Source: Stereocaulon alpinum
Lineage: Eukaryota; Ascomycota; Lecanoromycetes; Lecanorales; Stereocaulaceae
Assembly (NCBI GenBank): GCA_018257865.1
Contig: JAEUBA010000034.1
Coordinates: forward strand, 186,001-250,000
DNA length: 64,000 bases
Direction: 5' to 3'
The translations under genes and the position numbers were made by a program. Positions 46,601 through 59,400 of the stretch are shown here, piece by piece; within the stretch, counting starts at the first letter, position 1; every line of letters begins with the position of its first letter. Below the pieces are notes generated by a model. It was not told the origin of the DNA, did not search any database, and saw only the letters and a list, made by a program, of their open reading frames with translations.

Positions 46601-49600
46601 AGCACTAATCAGGCACAGGTCCTAGTCATGGATCAGGACGCCAATATCCGATTGATCGCATACGAGGCCCTGGGAAGACTCTGCAATAGCTCCGGCAATA
46701 CGTTTACAACGAATGAGGTTAATAGCTTGATCGATGCCATTGTCTCCAATAGAGATCCGAACGCTCGTGCCGGGTGTGCAATGGCTCTTGGCTCTATTCA
46801 CTCCCAAGTGGGCGGGATGGCAGCCGGCTTCCATCTCAAAAAGATTCATGGAGTTCTGATGTCACTTTGCAGTGATCCAAACCCCGTTGTCCATCACTGT
46901 GCAATCGAAGCCCTGTCTCAAGTCGCCGACTCTGCAGGCTTGACATTCTCTGCCTATATCACAAGCACACTCGGTTTGCTCGCCCAGCTCTGGACATGCG
47001 ACAGCCACAATGAAGAATCTGAACTGACATCCACGTCTACCATGGAGTTTGAATGGCCTACAGCTGTGGTCATTGCGCATAGTATCGATTCGCTCATCAA
47101 CGTCTTGGGTCCTGACTTACAAGACTTGGGCAAAGTGAGAGACCTAATGCTGACCCTTATGAAGCAATTCGCAGTTGATGAGGTCGCGATGGTGCAGGGA
47201 GAGTGTTTACGAGCCTGGGAGCATATGAATCTTTATGATTCCGCTCACGTCGATTTGGCAATGTATGTGCATCGTTTACAGAGTAACCTAGATTCTCCCA
47301 ATTCTATGATTCGAGACATAGCTATCGACGGACTATACAACCTCATGCGGCGAGATGCAGAGCAGATCCTTGCCGTTGCCAATGAGGGACTTGAGGATCA
47401 GATCTGGCTGACATTGAATGACAACCCTGGCCAAGAAGGCGCCCGGAATCTTATACTATCTTGGCTCGGTCAGTCAAGCCTGACCGAAGCTGAGAAATGG
47501 GTCTCGCGCTGTCACCACGTCCTTACCAAGAGCGCAGCCAAGCCTGTCGAAAATGCACCACCAACAGAGGCAAAGCCTTCAGCCCAACCCGACCTACAAG
47601 ACGAAGAGGTAGCTGGATTCGCCTCCGCTTCCGGAGACGCGAAAGACCAGGCCTCTGGTGCTGTGCCTGAAGCGGCTCAAGAGCTGCTTAGGTGGCAGAC
47701 TAGAGCGTTTGCTTTGCAGTGCTTGGGTGACCTTACGGCTATCATTGGCAAGGATATGGAGTTAGATTCAGATTCCTCAGCTGGTCATGCTTTACAAAAC
47801 AAAATTGCAGACGTGATCCGACTCGCATTCCTTGCATCGACGGCGTCGGTCGTCGAACTTCAAGTCTCGGGCCTGCGGCTCATTGATCAAGTCCTTAGGG
47901 TATGATCTGTGACGGCTATTCATTTTGGTAGCGGGTTGCTGATTGGGACAGATATTCGGTTCAATGCCAGATCCTGACTTCTCGGAAGCACTTCTACTCG
48001 AGCAGTACCAAGCCCAAGTCAGCTCAGCGTTGACACCAGCTTTCGGTGCCGAATCGTCTCCCGATCTAGCTGCAGCCGCAGTGGACGTCTGCGCAACTTT
48101 CATTGCTGCAGGCCTCGTCACTGATGTCGATCGCATGGGACGGATTCTCAAGCTGTTGGTGACAGCTCTGGAAAGCTTTACGGGTGGGTTTGCAAACCTG
48201 CAGCGTTGACTCTATACTAACCCAATTTCTAGACGAGGCTCAGGACTCTGCAATTGGCGATCTGCGCGGCCTCAGTCCTAACGCACAAACCATGGTTCGA
48301 ATGGCAGTTTTATCTGCCTGGGCTGAGTTGCAGGTGGCCAGTACAGAGCATCAGTACCTAGTAAAAGTCATGAAGCCACACGTTGCGAAGTTGACTCCAC
48401 TGTGGCTCTCCTCATTACAAGAATTCGCACGCTTGAGATTCGAGCCCGACATCTCGAACAGTACTGGGCCGGCCCGACCAGACGAAGGTCTTGACGTTAT
48501 ATACGCCGCATTCAATCGGCAGACACTTTTGAAGGTGAGTCGGACTTATAACCTTTTCCGCTCATTGGCCACGCACTGATTGACGACATAGTTCTACCAA
48601 GACTCATGGCTAAAAATGGTTGATGCCATAGCTAGTCTCATTGACCAAGATAGCGACTTCGTGTTCGATGCGCTAGACGGCAAAACAAATACGAGTGAGC
48701 CAAGATTAAATGACTTCGGAGCCGATAGGAATGATATCAACTATCGTGATGAGCCAGCTGCCTTCTTCTTCGTCCTCTTCGGCATCGTGATTGAAGCACT
48801 AACGACCAGGCCCAGCGGCGATGCACCCAATACGGAAGCTCAGACCCTTGACGTTCTCTCAGCACTAAAAAGAATCCTACGGCCTTCGGTATCGGGCAAT
48901 GCTGTTTTCCAAGACGCTGTCTTCGCCGAAACGACGGAGCTCTTTGATCGATTGGCGCTGACTGAAGGTCTTGATATCCAGCTGGTGATTGTAGATATAG
49001 CGAGGAACCTCTGCTTAACCCATCCGTCAGCCAAAGAAGAGGGCGACAATACAGAACATCTTTCTGACGACATTGAACAGCTGTTCGAGCTCACTAGAAT
49101 TATCGTGCTGGTCCTGGCAGGTGTTCTTCCAAATCTCGCAGAGCAAAACCCTTCTGCTCGGCAGCAACTCCCTGACGAAGCTTTTGTATTGATACAGACC
49201 TCATTGGAAGCGCTTGCGGATGCTTCAGAAATATTCCCATCGATAATCAAAGCCGATCTTCACGCCAGCATCTTACACATCTTTGCTACCATACTCAGTA
49301 CAGGGGCTTGCCAGGCCAAGGTCGTGCCTCAAGCCTTTCCGGTCTTCAAACGCTTTCTACAAAGCTTGAACCCGTCGACATCGGTCTCGGTATCATCAAG
49401 CACGTGCGAGTTGATCCGCGGTTGCCTTCACCGCTTCTTGAACATACTTTCCCACGCTCAGCGCCGGGAATTGGAGACTGCCTTACCCTGCGCAAAGAAC
49501 ACCCTCCTAGCAACCACCATCCTCCTCACGACCGCCTCTCGATCTCTAGCTCCCAACGATCCTCTCATCACAAAAGCACTAGATGAGATGCTTGATTGCT

Positions 49601-50109
49601 TACAAGATCTGGGGCTTGCAAAGGTTGCCGCCAGTTGCCTTCGCTCCCTCATCATGGTGAACCCTAAGAATGAAACCGATGAAGCAATCGCAAGATGCCT
49701 ATTCCCTCATCTATTACGATTCACTACCGATACGGAGCTCCCAGACCCCGAGAATGCAAGAAGTCTCACTGCTCACGCTCTCACTTCCTTTGTAACCACG
49801 ACATCCGGCCCGGCCAGCTCTGCGGCCATGTGTGTCATCATTCCTGTGCTACTCACGCGTGCTTCGGCAGAAGGAAAAGGTGTATATCCAGAGACAGCGA
49901 AAAGGCTCTTGGAGCTGGCAGGCGGGAATCTCATGCCTGTCTTCAGAGGTGTAGTGGCCAAGATGAGCCCTGAACAGAGAGGCTTCATGGAGACTGTTAT
50001 TAGAGAAGGTGGGGGTGCGGGTGGAGGCAGAGCTGGAGGAAGGAGGTCGAGTGCGGACGAGAAGGAGGAACCGACTATTGCGTTGAAGTTGAACTTTGGT
50101 GGGAAGTGA
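43689..50109 (+). CDS. LAA1: HEAT-repeat AP-1 accessory protein Laa1 (HEATR5 family)
   Basis: Six exons (43689-46185, 46263-46570, 46619-47899, 47952-48183, 48233-48534, 48592-50109) give 2045 residues, close to yeast Laa1 (about 2010). Helical HEAT repeats run throughout, e.g. KHAAVHCLGEIYKAAGD and ANIRLIAYEALGRLC, with a Lys-rich disordered insert near residue 290. LPDPPATEVVNSAIVLFA marks the HEATR5 family. Laa1 works with AP-1 clathrin adaptors in trans-Golgi to endosome traffic. The first junction is unusual: the frame reads TGA at 46213-46215 and then shifts, and only an intron 46186-46262 with a GTCTGC donor and ATACAG acceptor removes both problems. The 48-nt intron 46571-46618 is in frame and stop-free. 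The C-terminal tail is Gly/Arg-rich. Confidence 0.88.
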
Positions 50110-50360
50110 GTTGAGGTCGAGGTCTCTTGGCATAGCAGTACAAAATTGGAGGCATTTCTTGGAGCGAGCATCGCCGGCACATGTTTGTTTGTGTAGCAGG
50201 ACTGAGCAACGGCATTAGCATCTACAAGAACATGATTTGTAGCATTCTAAGCATTCGAATTCGGTTGAACGAATGGGGGGTATCTAAGCTCCAAGACCAA
50301 CCCAACCGTAGTACACCTTCCAATGATCAACTATTTACCTCTCCTTCCCCCACCGCCTCC

Positions 50361-51791
50361 CTACCCCAAACTAACATACCCCACATTCTCCGCCTTATCA
50401 GTCCCAACCCCAGCATCCCTCCCCCCTTCCCCCGTCTGCGTCGCCATCTCCCGACTCGGCACCGTAAAGCTAGTCCCAGACCCACCAGTCGAACTCGAAC
50501 TCGTGCCCCCAGTCAACTCCTTCTTTCTTGCCTCAAGCTCCCGCTCATGAACTTTATAACTACTATACCGTAACGTGCCTAGTATTAGCAGCGCCATAGT
50601 CGCTATCCCCATGGCTGCTCGGCGCGTTAAAACCCATCTCAACCCCTCTACCTCTGATTTCGAATCTGAATTGAGCCTTACGGAAATCTTATAATTGAGT
50701 TCTGAGATCTCGCTATCGCGAGCTTGCTGCTGCATGCGCACAGCCATTCTTCGATCGTTGAGCATGCCGCGGAGATCATCTTTTAGGGCTTGTGTTTCTT
50801 GCGTTGTGCGTTGGGATAGGATGTCGTTGGTGTGTTGGAGGTGGGAGAGTTGGGTGCGAGTTTTTGTGCTGGAGGATTTGCGCGTGTTTAGGATTTCGGT
50901 GCGGAGTTCGGAGCAGGCGGCGCGGAAGAGGTAGGTTTCCTGTTGTTGGAGTTTGTTAGTGATGGGATGGGTTGGGGAGGTGGTGAGGGGTTGGGGGAAG
51001 GTGGGTAAGAAAGGGAAGGAAGGGGAACGCACGTTTTCGACGTCTGATTTTGAGACGAGACCTTCTTTCGCGACGTCTAGGTTGACGGCCAGTAGTCCAC
51101 GGATCGCTTTCATTATCGTAACGCTCTGATCTTCTGTGAATCCTCCGTTTTCTAGGTCTTTCACTAAGCTGAAGGTGTCGAAGTGGTGCACATAAGGCGG
51201 TGCTTGTAGATGCGGCGCTTTATGCTCATCAGGCTTTTCCATCATTGGCGGCCCCATTTGCAATACCGTCTCTAGTGGCTTCGCTTTCCGAGCATTCTCG
51301 TTGTTCTTCAGCGCATTCTCTACGTCCGTCGTCTCCTGTGGATGCGACTCAGCGGCATCAAGGTCGTTGGCGCGCTTTGCAGGGTCTTTGAGGGTAGCAT
51401 GTATTGCACTATCTCGACTGCTATCTGGCTTGTCGCTGTCTCTTCTGTCTGAGGCTGCCTTATCGGGTTCCTGATTTGGTGGGGCATCGCTTTGCTTTTT
51501 CTCTTCTGATTTGGTAGGTGACTGCACTTCTTTCTCGATGGCGCCGGCTAAAGTGTTGTCAGTTTGGGGCTTCTCGGGCATTTGTGAGCCGGAAGGAGGG
51601 GGTTGAGGCTCGGCTGCTGGGCCATAGCGTTGGGCATAAGTCTCTTGTTTGTGTTGGTGGGTGGTGCTGAAGCCTGCTTTCTGGAGGTGTCTTGGACGGG
51701 ATCGGAGCGGTTGGAGAACTAATGCTGTATCATGGGCCCGTACTGGTTTGAAAAGATGGGGATACAGAAATGTCAGCCGCGGTATCGACAT
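50361..51791 (-). CDS. mitochondrial DUF1640 coiled-coil protein (CCDC90/MCUR1, Fmp32-like)
   Basis: Exons 51033-51791 and 50361-50939 give 445 residues. The 93-nt intron (GTGCGT, branch-like CACTAAC, CAACAG) is a multiple of three and stop-free. The Arg-rich first 45 residues, ending in AGFSTTHQ, look like a mitochondrial presequence. Residues about 50-190 are charged and disordered. The DUF1640 domain starts HHFDTFSLVKDLENGGFT, continues across the splice with DVENETYLFRAACSELRTEI, forms a long coiled coil and ends with a membrane helix, GIATMALLILGTL. Yeast Fmp32 and animal CCDC90/MCUR1 are inner-membrane proteins linked to respiratory-complex assembly and calcium-uniporter scaffolding. 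Ascomycetes largely lack strong uniporter function, so the first role is likelier. Confidence 0.82.
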   Translation of the reverse strand: MSIPRLTFLYPHLFKPVRAHDTALVLQPLRSRPRHLQKAGFSTTHQHKQETYAQRYGPAAEPQPPPSGSQMPEKPQTDNTLAGAIEKEVQSPTKSEEKKQSDAPPNQEPDKAASDRRDSDKPDSSRDSAIHATLKDPAKRANDLDAAESHPQETTDVENALKNNENARKAKPLETVLQMGPPMMEKPDEHKAPHLQAPPYVHHFDTFSLVKDLENGGFTEDQSVTIMKAIRGLLAVNLDVAKEGLVSKSDVENVRSPSFPFLPTFPQPLTTSPTHPITNKLQQQETYLFRAACSELRTEILNTRKSSSTKTRTQLSHLQHTNDILSQRTTQETQALKDDLRGMLNDRRMAVRMQQQARDSEISELNYKISVRLNSDSKSEVEGLRWVLTRRAAMGIATMALLILGTLRYSSYKVHERELEARKKELTGGTSSSSTGGSGTSFTVPSREMATQTGEGGRDAGVGTDKAENVGYVSLG

Positions 51792-52805
51792 CTTGGCTTG
51801 CCTTCAAACTACTCCTATGGAATGAGTGAAGATTCAGTGGCAGATATCAGTCTCGGGCTAACGGGAGCTACGCCGGCGCGAGCCGCAAGCCGTTGAGCCT
51901 ATCGAAGCCTATTCCTCCAGAGGCGTACGTACTTCAACACGCCCAGACCTTATAGCCGTTTCTACGACGGAATCTCATACTCCAGAGATGACAGTAGTGA
52001 TTGGCTCGTTTTCGGCACTCGAATTTCATGACAGATGATCGAGGGCAGGCAATGAGCCTCGCAAAATCCTGGAATGAGCACAATTTTCCTTGTTATAAAT
52101 CACACGCCCGAGAAGCTGGTCGGGCTATTAGGATCAAGACTTCGCTCACGATAAGAATCACCAATTGTAGTCGCAGGCGGAGCAGCCTTCAGTGCCCCCA
52201 GAATTTGATTAGAACGCAAGAATAGAATTCTGCTTATCGTTTCGGAAGTCTTGACTAAATCTAGAAGGTGCACTGTCACATGGAGTAGTGTAGTCTAGTA
52301 GTGGTAAAAAGCTGGTGGTTCATTCTGCTACAAAATTTGCCAATGCTGCGGAATAGCTCCGGGCATTGGCGTGCTAACTAATTTAGCTGTCGCGGTATGA
52401 TTCCGGACATTGGCGTGCATCTAGGGCACGCCTCGTGACATGCACCATAGCCACAAATAGCCTTATTGCCTGACTTGCGGAATCTGCCACAAAAGCAGAC
52501 TTGCAGCCTGACTACTTTTACTTGCCATCATTCCTATTTTCCAGTGCTCAGCGTTGTTCAAGCTTTTGTGACCGAGCATTCACCAGATCAACCTGCATTA
52601 CCTCTCAAGAACACGGGACCCCTCGAGTTCTTCCAAATCCGACGCCCCGATTTCGAGTACGAGGCTGTTAGCATGAATGCTTCACATCTAAAAGCCCAAT
52701 TTCAAGGATGCGTCGCCAAAGAGCTTGCTAAAAGTCATTACGTTCCAGAACGCTACTCAATCTGAACGCGGTTAACGATCAGGCGCTCGAGCCAAAACAG
52801 CGCCA
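51792..52805. other. intergenic with short direct repeats
   Basis: 1 kb between divergent DUF1640 and NACHT-ankyrin genes. It holds the repeat pair listed separately. An open frame at about 52466-52765 has no recognisable domain and I do not annotate it. Confidence 0.3.
52348..52418. repeat. pair of 27-bp direct repeats
   Basis: GCGGAATAGCTCCGGGCATT (from 52348) recurs as GCGGTATGATTCCGGACATT (from 52392), each continuing GGCGTGC, at a 44-bp period. About 22-23 of 27 bases match by eye. They lie about 400 bp before the NACHT-ankyrin start. Confidence 0.55.
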
Positions 52806-55800
52806 ATGGCTGATGCTTTGAGCGTCAGTGCTAGTATCGTTGCCGTTGTCAACCTTACGACGGCAGCTATTCAGTGCATCCGTGACATAGCACACGCTCC
52901 GAAGGAATGTTCTGAGATACTAATAGAAGTCTGTGCTACTAGCGGTATATTGTATGCGCTGAGAGATAACGTCAGCCAAGCACGGGATGACCAGACATGG
53001 ATGGCTACGATACAATGGCTGGGCGTTTCCAATGGCCCTCTGGCCCGGTTTCAAGTTGCATTGGAATGTCTGCTGTCACGCGTTGGACCTACCAACGGCC
53101 TAAAGAAAGCTGGTAGAGTACTGATGTGGCCATTCAAGAAAGAAGAAGCGAGGGACATCTTGACTTCGATCGAGCGGCAGAAATCGCTCTTCATCCTAGC
53201 ACTACAAAATGACAATTTGTATGTGATTACTCAAATTAACACCCGCCAGGTACTCCCCCCTTGCTGACAGGCTCTAGAGCGCTATGCCGGCAGATGAACT
53301 CGACTGCAACGGAGGTTGAAACCCTCGTTCGGCATCTCCAGCAGTCCTCGCTAGGTAGGGTTCCTAGCGTTCGACTCATGTCCTTATTGGTACTGACTGA
53401 TTGTGCTGTAACTAAAGATGAGACCGACCTCAACGTTCTCGAATGGCTTTCTCCGTTGAATCCTCAGCAGACACATGTGGATGTTCGGAGTCAGCGACTT
53501 CCAGAAACTGGTCTTTGGCTACTGGATAAAGATGATTTCAAGAGGTGGCGCTATGATGCGCTCTCGCCGCATATCCTGTGGTGTCATGGCATACCTGGAG
53601 CTGGAAAGACCGTTCTGGCGTGGGTTTTTATACCGTCTAAGAAGTGTACACTAATAAGACTCCACCAGGTCCTTAGTTGTTGACGAGTTGACAAAGACGC
53701 TTAGCGATACCCGGACAAGACTGGCATTTTTTTATTTTGACTATCGCGACTCAAAAGCTCAAACACCGGCCAATTTCGTCAGCAGCCTCGTGAGACAACT
53801 AGCCGGACAACTGCATCCACTGCCATGTTTCGTCATTGGGTTGTACGAAGTCTTGAAGAAGAGGCAGACACGTCCACAACTCGAAGATTTACTTCCCATA
53901 CTGAGCAAGATCTGTAAGGTATCTCAACCTATTTACGTTGTGATCGATGCCCTGGATGAGTGCGCGCTAGGCCATCCTCGCCAAGTAATTCTGGATGTCA
54001 TAAAGCAGCTGGAAAAGCTTTCAGTCAGACTGTTCCTGACCAGTCGCCCTCATACTCATTGCATCAGACAGGAGCTCGGCTCCTTTCCCCAGATCAGAGT
54101 TGAAGCCAGTACCTCGGATATTGCCAGGCTCGTTGTTGAAACGATAAAGAGGAGTGATGACACGATGGACATCATAGATGATCACTTGAGGTATGAGATC
54201 ATTGCGGAAATTTGCAGAAACTCGCAGGGAATGTACGCTTGCCCATCAACAATGTACTCCTCAGGCATGTTGCTGACTTTAACAGGTTTCTGCTTCCAGC
54301 TTTACAGGTTGAGAATATTGTCAACCAAACGACTAGATCGCAAGTTCGTCGAGCACTGCGGGAGAAACCCAAGAAATTAGGTGCAGCTCTTGGGGAGAGT
54401 TTAAGCAGGCTTAAGCAGCAGCCGCAAAGTAAGTCCAGCCTGGCTATGCGGGTCTTGATGTGGTTATCTCATGCGCGAATGCCACTTCCAATCGAGGCTG
54501 TTCGCCATGCTCTCGCAGTTGAGGCCGATGATACGGAACTGGACAGTGGCAACCTACCCTCAGCAAAGCAATTGGTGGAGTACTGTTGTGGCTTAGTCGT
54601 TATCGACGAAGAGAGCGGTATCCTCCGCCTCTCACACGCTTCGGTACAAATGCATCTCTATGAACACCGAGAAGATCTCTTCCCTTCAGGCCAAGATGAC
54701 ATTGCCAGAATCTGTCTTACCTACTTGGGTTTCCGAGGCATTCACGAAACTTGTGCCAGTATTTGCTCGTCAATGGGTTGGCAGCTTCCGCTCGGAGACT
54801 TTGCTTGGAAGCAGTTGGACCGCTTCCCCTTCTTCACGTATGCAATTCTCAACTGGGGTTATCACGCAAGAGATAGTACCTGGGAAGGGTATGGACCGCT
54901 ATTACTTGCATTCCTACGTGAGAAGCCTGACCAACATTTAAGAAGTCTTATGGGTGTCTTTGGCTTGTTGGACCGTTCTATGAAGACTTATTGGAATTCA
55001 GAGGAGACGCACTGGATCAGTCAATCGAGAATAACTTCTAGATCTGGCGTGCTGCATATCTCAGCTCTGTTTGGGCTTGTACCAATTGCTCGAATGTTCA
55101 TTGCGCGAGGTGACACGATCAACTCTAGAGACTGCGAGGGGAAGTCTCCTATCTGGCTTGCAACGCTAAACGGACATGAAGACATAGTACGAATGCTCCT
55201 ACATGCTCAGGCGGATCCTAATATTGGAGACAGACTAGGAAGGAGGCCCCTGCAACTAGCGGCCGCCTCCAACTCTATGTCATTGGTCAAGTTACTTTTA
55301 TCTGCCAAAGCCGAAACTAAGTTGGCGGACTTCGAAGGATGTACTCCACTGTATACTGCAGTAAGTCGGGGTTTCTTGCTCGTTGTTCTGGAGCTTTTGA
55401 AATCAGGAGCCTCCCCAAATTGCGTCTCCCGTGAGAAGACTGCTCTTTATGTTGCTGCTGCAGCCAATTTCCCCACGATCGTGCGAGCATTATTATCGGC
55501 TGGTGCTGAAGTCGACGTAAAATCCGTCATGGATACTGGCAGCTTCCCCGCCCTCGGTACCGCACTACACGCTGCAGCGCATAAAGGTTTCGCGAATATT
55601 GTAGAGATGTTACTTGAACGGGCAGACATCAACGAAAAAGTCGACTTCAAAGACAACATCTCACGGTCCAAAATCTCCCCACTGATGCTCGCAGCATCTG
55701 AAGGTCACGAGCGCGTCGTGTCAGTCTTGCTTCGACACAGCGCAGATACAGAAGTGACGGGTGTTGACGGAACTGCTCTGATGTACGCGTTGAGAAGAGA

Positions 55801-56440
55801 TCGGGGTATCGTTGTTCGGCAACTGCTCGAAAGCGGGGCCAATCCTTCTGCTAAGGACTACTCAAAGAATACGCCGCTCATCATTGCCGCGAAGAAAGGG
55901 TCGCTGCCGCTGACTCAATACTTAGTGACCGCTGGTGCTGTTTTGGACGCTCAGGACTGGAAGGGACAGACGGCACTCATCCATGCCATTCAGGCCGCAT
56001 CGTATCCCATCGAACAGACGTTAACGGAGAACGGCGCCAGTGTTCGCTTCAGAGACGCTTTGGGCAAGACGGCTGTCGAACATGCTCTAGAGATGATCTG
56101 TCCTGCGAATGGCAGGTTCCCTTGCGGAATACTCAACGAGCTTGCGGACGCTCGTTGCAACAGTGCTTACCGCTTCGTCACCGACTGGATTCGACTTCGA
56201 GAAGTGGGATGGGAGTACCGCATCTGTCGTCAAGGGCTTGGGATGAATATACTGAGAAGGCAGAAACGTCGGGTCCTGGAGCTGTGCTTGAGCTGGATGG
56301 GCAGAGCAATTCAAGGTATGTGGAAGGATGGGAGTATCCACAGCAACCAAGCGAAGGCAAAAGACGACCTGGTGTCTTGGGCATCGGCCACCCAATGGGA
56401 ACACGTACTATCTGAACGACCCACCAATGCTACTGGTTAA
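52806..56440 (+). CDS. NLR-like STAND protein: N-terminal domain, NACHT, ankyrin repeats
   Basis: Five exons (52806-53218, 53278-53354, 53418-53619, 53669-54232, 54286-56440) give 1136 residues in one intact frame. Residues 1-135 (SVSASIVAVVNLTTAAIQCI onward) match the helical N-terminal domain common on fungal STAND proteins. The NACHT NTPase has Walker A GIPGAGKT (221-228) and Walker B VVIDALDEC (about 321-329), with a winged-helix region to about 500. From about 670 to 1010 there are eight or more ankyrin repeats (TPLYTAVSRGFLLVVLELL type). This is the architecture of fungal NLRs, thought to oligomerise on ligand binding and signal in non-self recognition or heterokaryon incompatibility. 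Two introns fall in or next to the P-loop region. Confidence 0.85.
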
Positions 56441-59400
56441 GCGCAGCGAGTACGCCATCCGGGATCCTAGTCGGATGTCGTGCGCGTATCAAGACTGAGA
56501 GCATGACTATGGGCGAGGTTTCAGGCGACTTCTGGGATATGAGAGGAAGTATGTTCGACAGAGATATCTCCCTGGGCTCATCCTCACTGGATTGGTCGTC
56601 GTACTTGTCATACGTCCCCTGGACTTCTGATTCCCTCTCATCCACTCCCATCTGTTGACACCAGCCCTCACTACGCCATCGCCAGGGCAGCGATTTACCG
56701 TTCCGACCCCGATAACACTTTCCAATTCAGAGCTCAATATGAAAATGCATTCGGATGTACACTTTAGCTTCGAGTAGACTACGGTAAGCCCCTCACGGAC
56801 GCAAAACGCAGTCCTTGGGCTTACAGAGCCAAGGGGAGTCACTGAAGAAAGTACAGCCAACCTCCTGACTTCTATCATCATTGCATTGTCTAAACATGTA
56901 TCGCTATCGTTTTCGGCACCTACAGCAGCAGGCTCACCCACGTGAATCTTTGTGATGATGTGGAGCAAGTATGGATCGAATCTACCAGTTATTAGAGCGG
57001 TGCTAAGACTTCGTTAGGTAGGGACAAGAGGACACGAACGTATTATGGTCCGAAGGCTTGCTTTTGTTATCCCCCAATGATGACGTGGAGAATGTTCGGA
57101 CTTGTGACCATGCGAATACTACAGACTTTTCGAAAGTTCATTTATGATGAGACCGATGTGATGGTTTCGGATAATCAATTGGAGGGGACTGTTGGGCGTG
57201 AAGCTGTGAGCAATGTCTATGTTACGTATGTGGATCGCGGGAGGTCGAGTTTGATATGATGGAAGAGGGAATGAGGTTTGCAAAACGGAAAAGTACAATT
57301 TATTTTTACTGAAGGAGGGCCAGTCATGATGAAATCACCAGTCCTAGAGTTCTGTTACATCAAACTAAAGCAATAGCCAAAAAGCCAGGCCCAGCACTGC
57401 ACAATGGAGACTATGCATAAAGTATGATCAGCACGCCTATGCTCACTTGACACGACATTCCGCTATGATTACGACTCATTACCCGCAAGATTAGATTACT
57501 CGATGCTCGCATATCCATCTGACTAAGCCAGACAAACATCACCAGCCTACTTAGCGAGATAAGCATTCCACCAAGATCAACCAACGAGCAATAAATTGCT
57601 TCCCAGGTTAGTCTCTCTTCGGGAGCGAGCGGGTAATCTCACTGCGGAAGAATTGTGACGTGGTATTTGTTGCTGTTTGGAAAGGACGAATAGATGTATG
57701 AGTACCCTTTGAGATAGCCATTGCGGACGCTTTCGGAACGATTATGCCTGACCAGACCAAGACCCACTTATGGGTCTTGTAAAGATCTATCAACACTCTT
57801 CGCTTGTACTCAACATGTTCCAACACTCAATCAGAGACACCAAAAATGTTCTTCAACAACAGAACAGCATTCTACCGCAACGAAACATCAGACACAACTC
57901 AATGATGCCAAATCCGAAAACAGTACTCACCAACCTCGGCAACCACACACCATCACATCTCAGACAGAAACAAACATTGGCCGACCACATATTCCCCACC
58001 CCCATTCTCAATCATAACACACCTCTGCGCCGTCCCATTCCCCAAGCTCCAACAACGAACCGAAAAGATACGTCCCACACTCATACGGCATATCCATCGT
58101 CGAGCGTCATCGCCGCTAATACACCAATTCGGGTAATAGATCCCGATTGAGGATGTGCGATGTGGGTTAGGTCGTCGTTTTGGGCTTAGGACGAGGATTG
58201 TGCCGGCGACGTTGGCGTTGCAGGATTTGTAGTCGTAGAGAGTTATTGAGATGGTTTGGAATGCAAGTGCGATGTAGTGCAGGGGATATTGATAGAATCT
58301 ATTTTTGGTCTGGAAGTGCGACTATACTGCAAAGGTAAGTTTTGTCGACTCGGATTGTGTGTAGTAAGAGATTGTAGGTGGACAAAGGCTGTTGGGCATT
58401 TTGTCCGAAATTGAGATGGATTCGAAGTGGAGATCTTGTCCCTTTTCATCGAAGTGTCCGATCAATACGGATGGAGAACAAAGCGGCTTTGAATTGTATG
58501 AATGTGGTAGAGCATGTGTCTCTTGTTTGGTTTCTTATAATGTGGAAGGGTTGAACTGTTAGTGGAATGCACATCTACAGTGGGGGAGAGTCTGGAATGG
58601 TACAGAAATCGGCCATATTGCATGATTAGTGTGCGCTAGACCATTCTTGTCCAAGTATAGTAGCAGAGGGATCATTACAAGCTGGATATTTCGTCCAGCT
58701 GGTGTTGACAGGGACTTTGAATGAATCTTGTTAGAGACTGGCGTGGGCGCTGGGAGGAGATCTATAGACATGTACGCAGAAAGTAGTCAAGAGTGGAGCA
58801 AGTTGGACCATCTGGATACTCAATTATCCACTCCATAGCCCAAGCTGCCCTCGAGAGACATATTCGGCCCCACCCACACATCTAAAGCATCAAGATTGCT
58901 TGATCTATCGAGGATCCTGGTGATAGACGTCCATATATTGCAAAGACCATCAACCTCCTCGGCAAAGGCGTTTATGTTAATCTGTCAGTCTTGCAGGCCT
59001 AGTCAATCCATGCGTGATAACAAGGTCGTGGGATCACGATAATTGGCATGGCCGGAACAACGAAGGTCGCTGAAGTGAGATGCTGGATGAATGTTTGAGT
59101 GTTGATCGCTATGTCTCGGATACATCGGGTGTCCAAGGCGAAGGCGAAGGCGATCTACGATTTCAGCAGATGTTGAGTGGTAGAGTATCTAGGGTTACAA
59201 CCCATCATTTTAGATGATAAAAGTTCAATTGTCCATTCCGTAGAAAAGCAGCACCTTGTGTTGATCAGTAAGTCTCGAACCCAATCGAAATGTTGTGATG
59301 AATGCCTAGAGATGTTGCCAAGGCGCAGTCTACCCGACACGTAGCTTAGTACTATCATACCTTATGTCTGAGCGCCCAAATCACATGGATAGGAACGTCT

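Noticed and set aside
52466..52765. 99-codon frame before the NLR gene
   Set aside because: No recognised domain and no splice link to the NLR first exon.
56507..56968. 153-codon minus-strand frame after the NLR gene
   Set aside because: It begins with TTG, has no domain, and the composition is not coding-like.
57721..58150. Overlapping His/Thr/Pro-rich + strand frames
   Set aside because: Low-complexity A/C-rich DNA; neither frame shows a domain or splice continuity.
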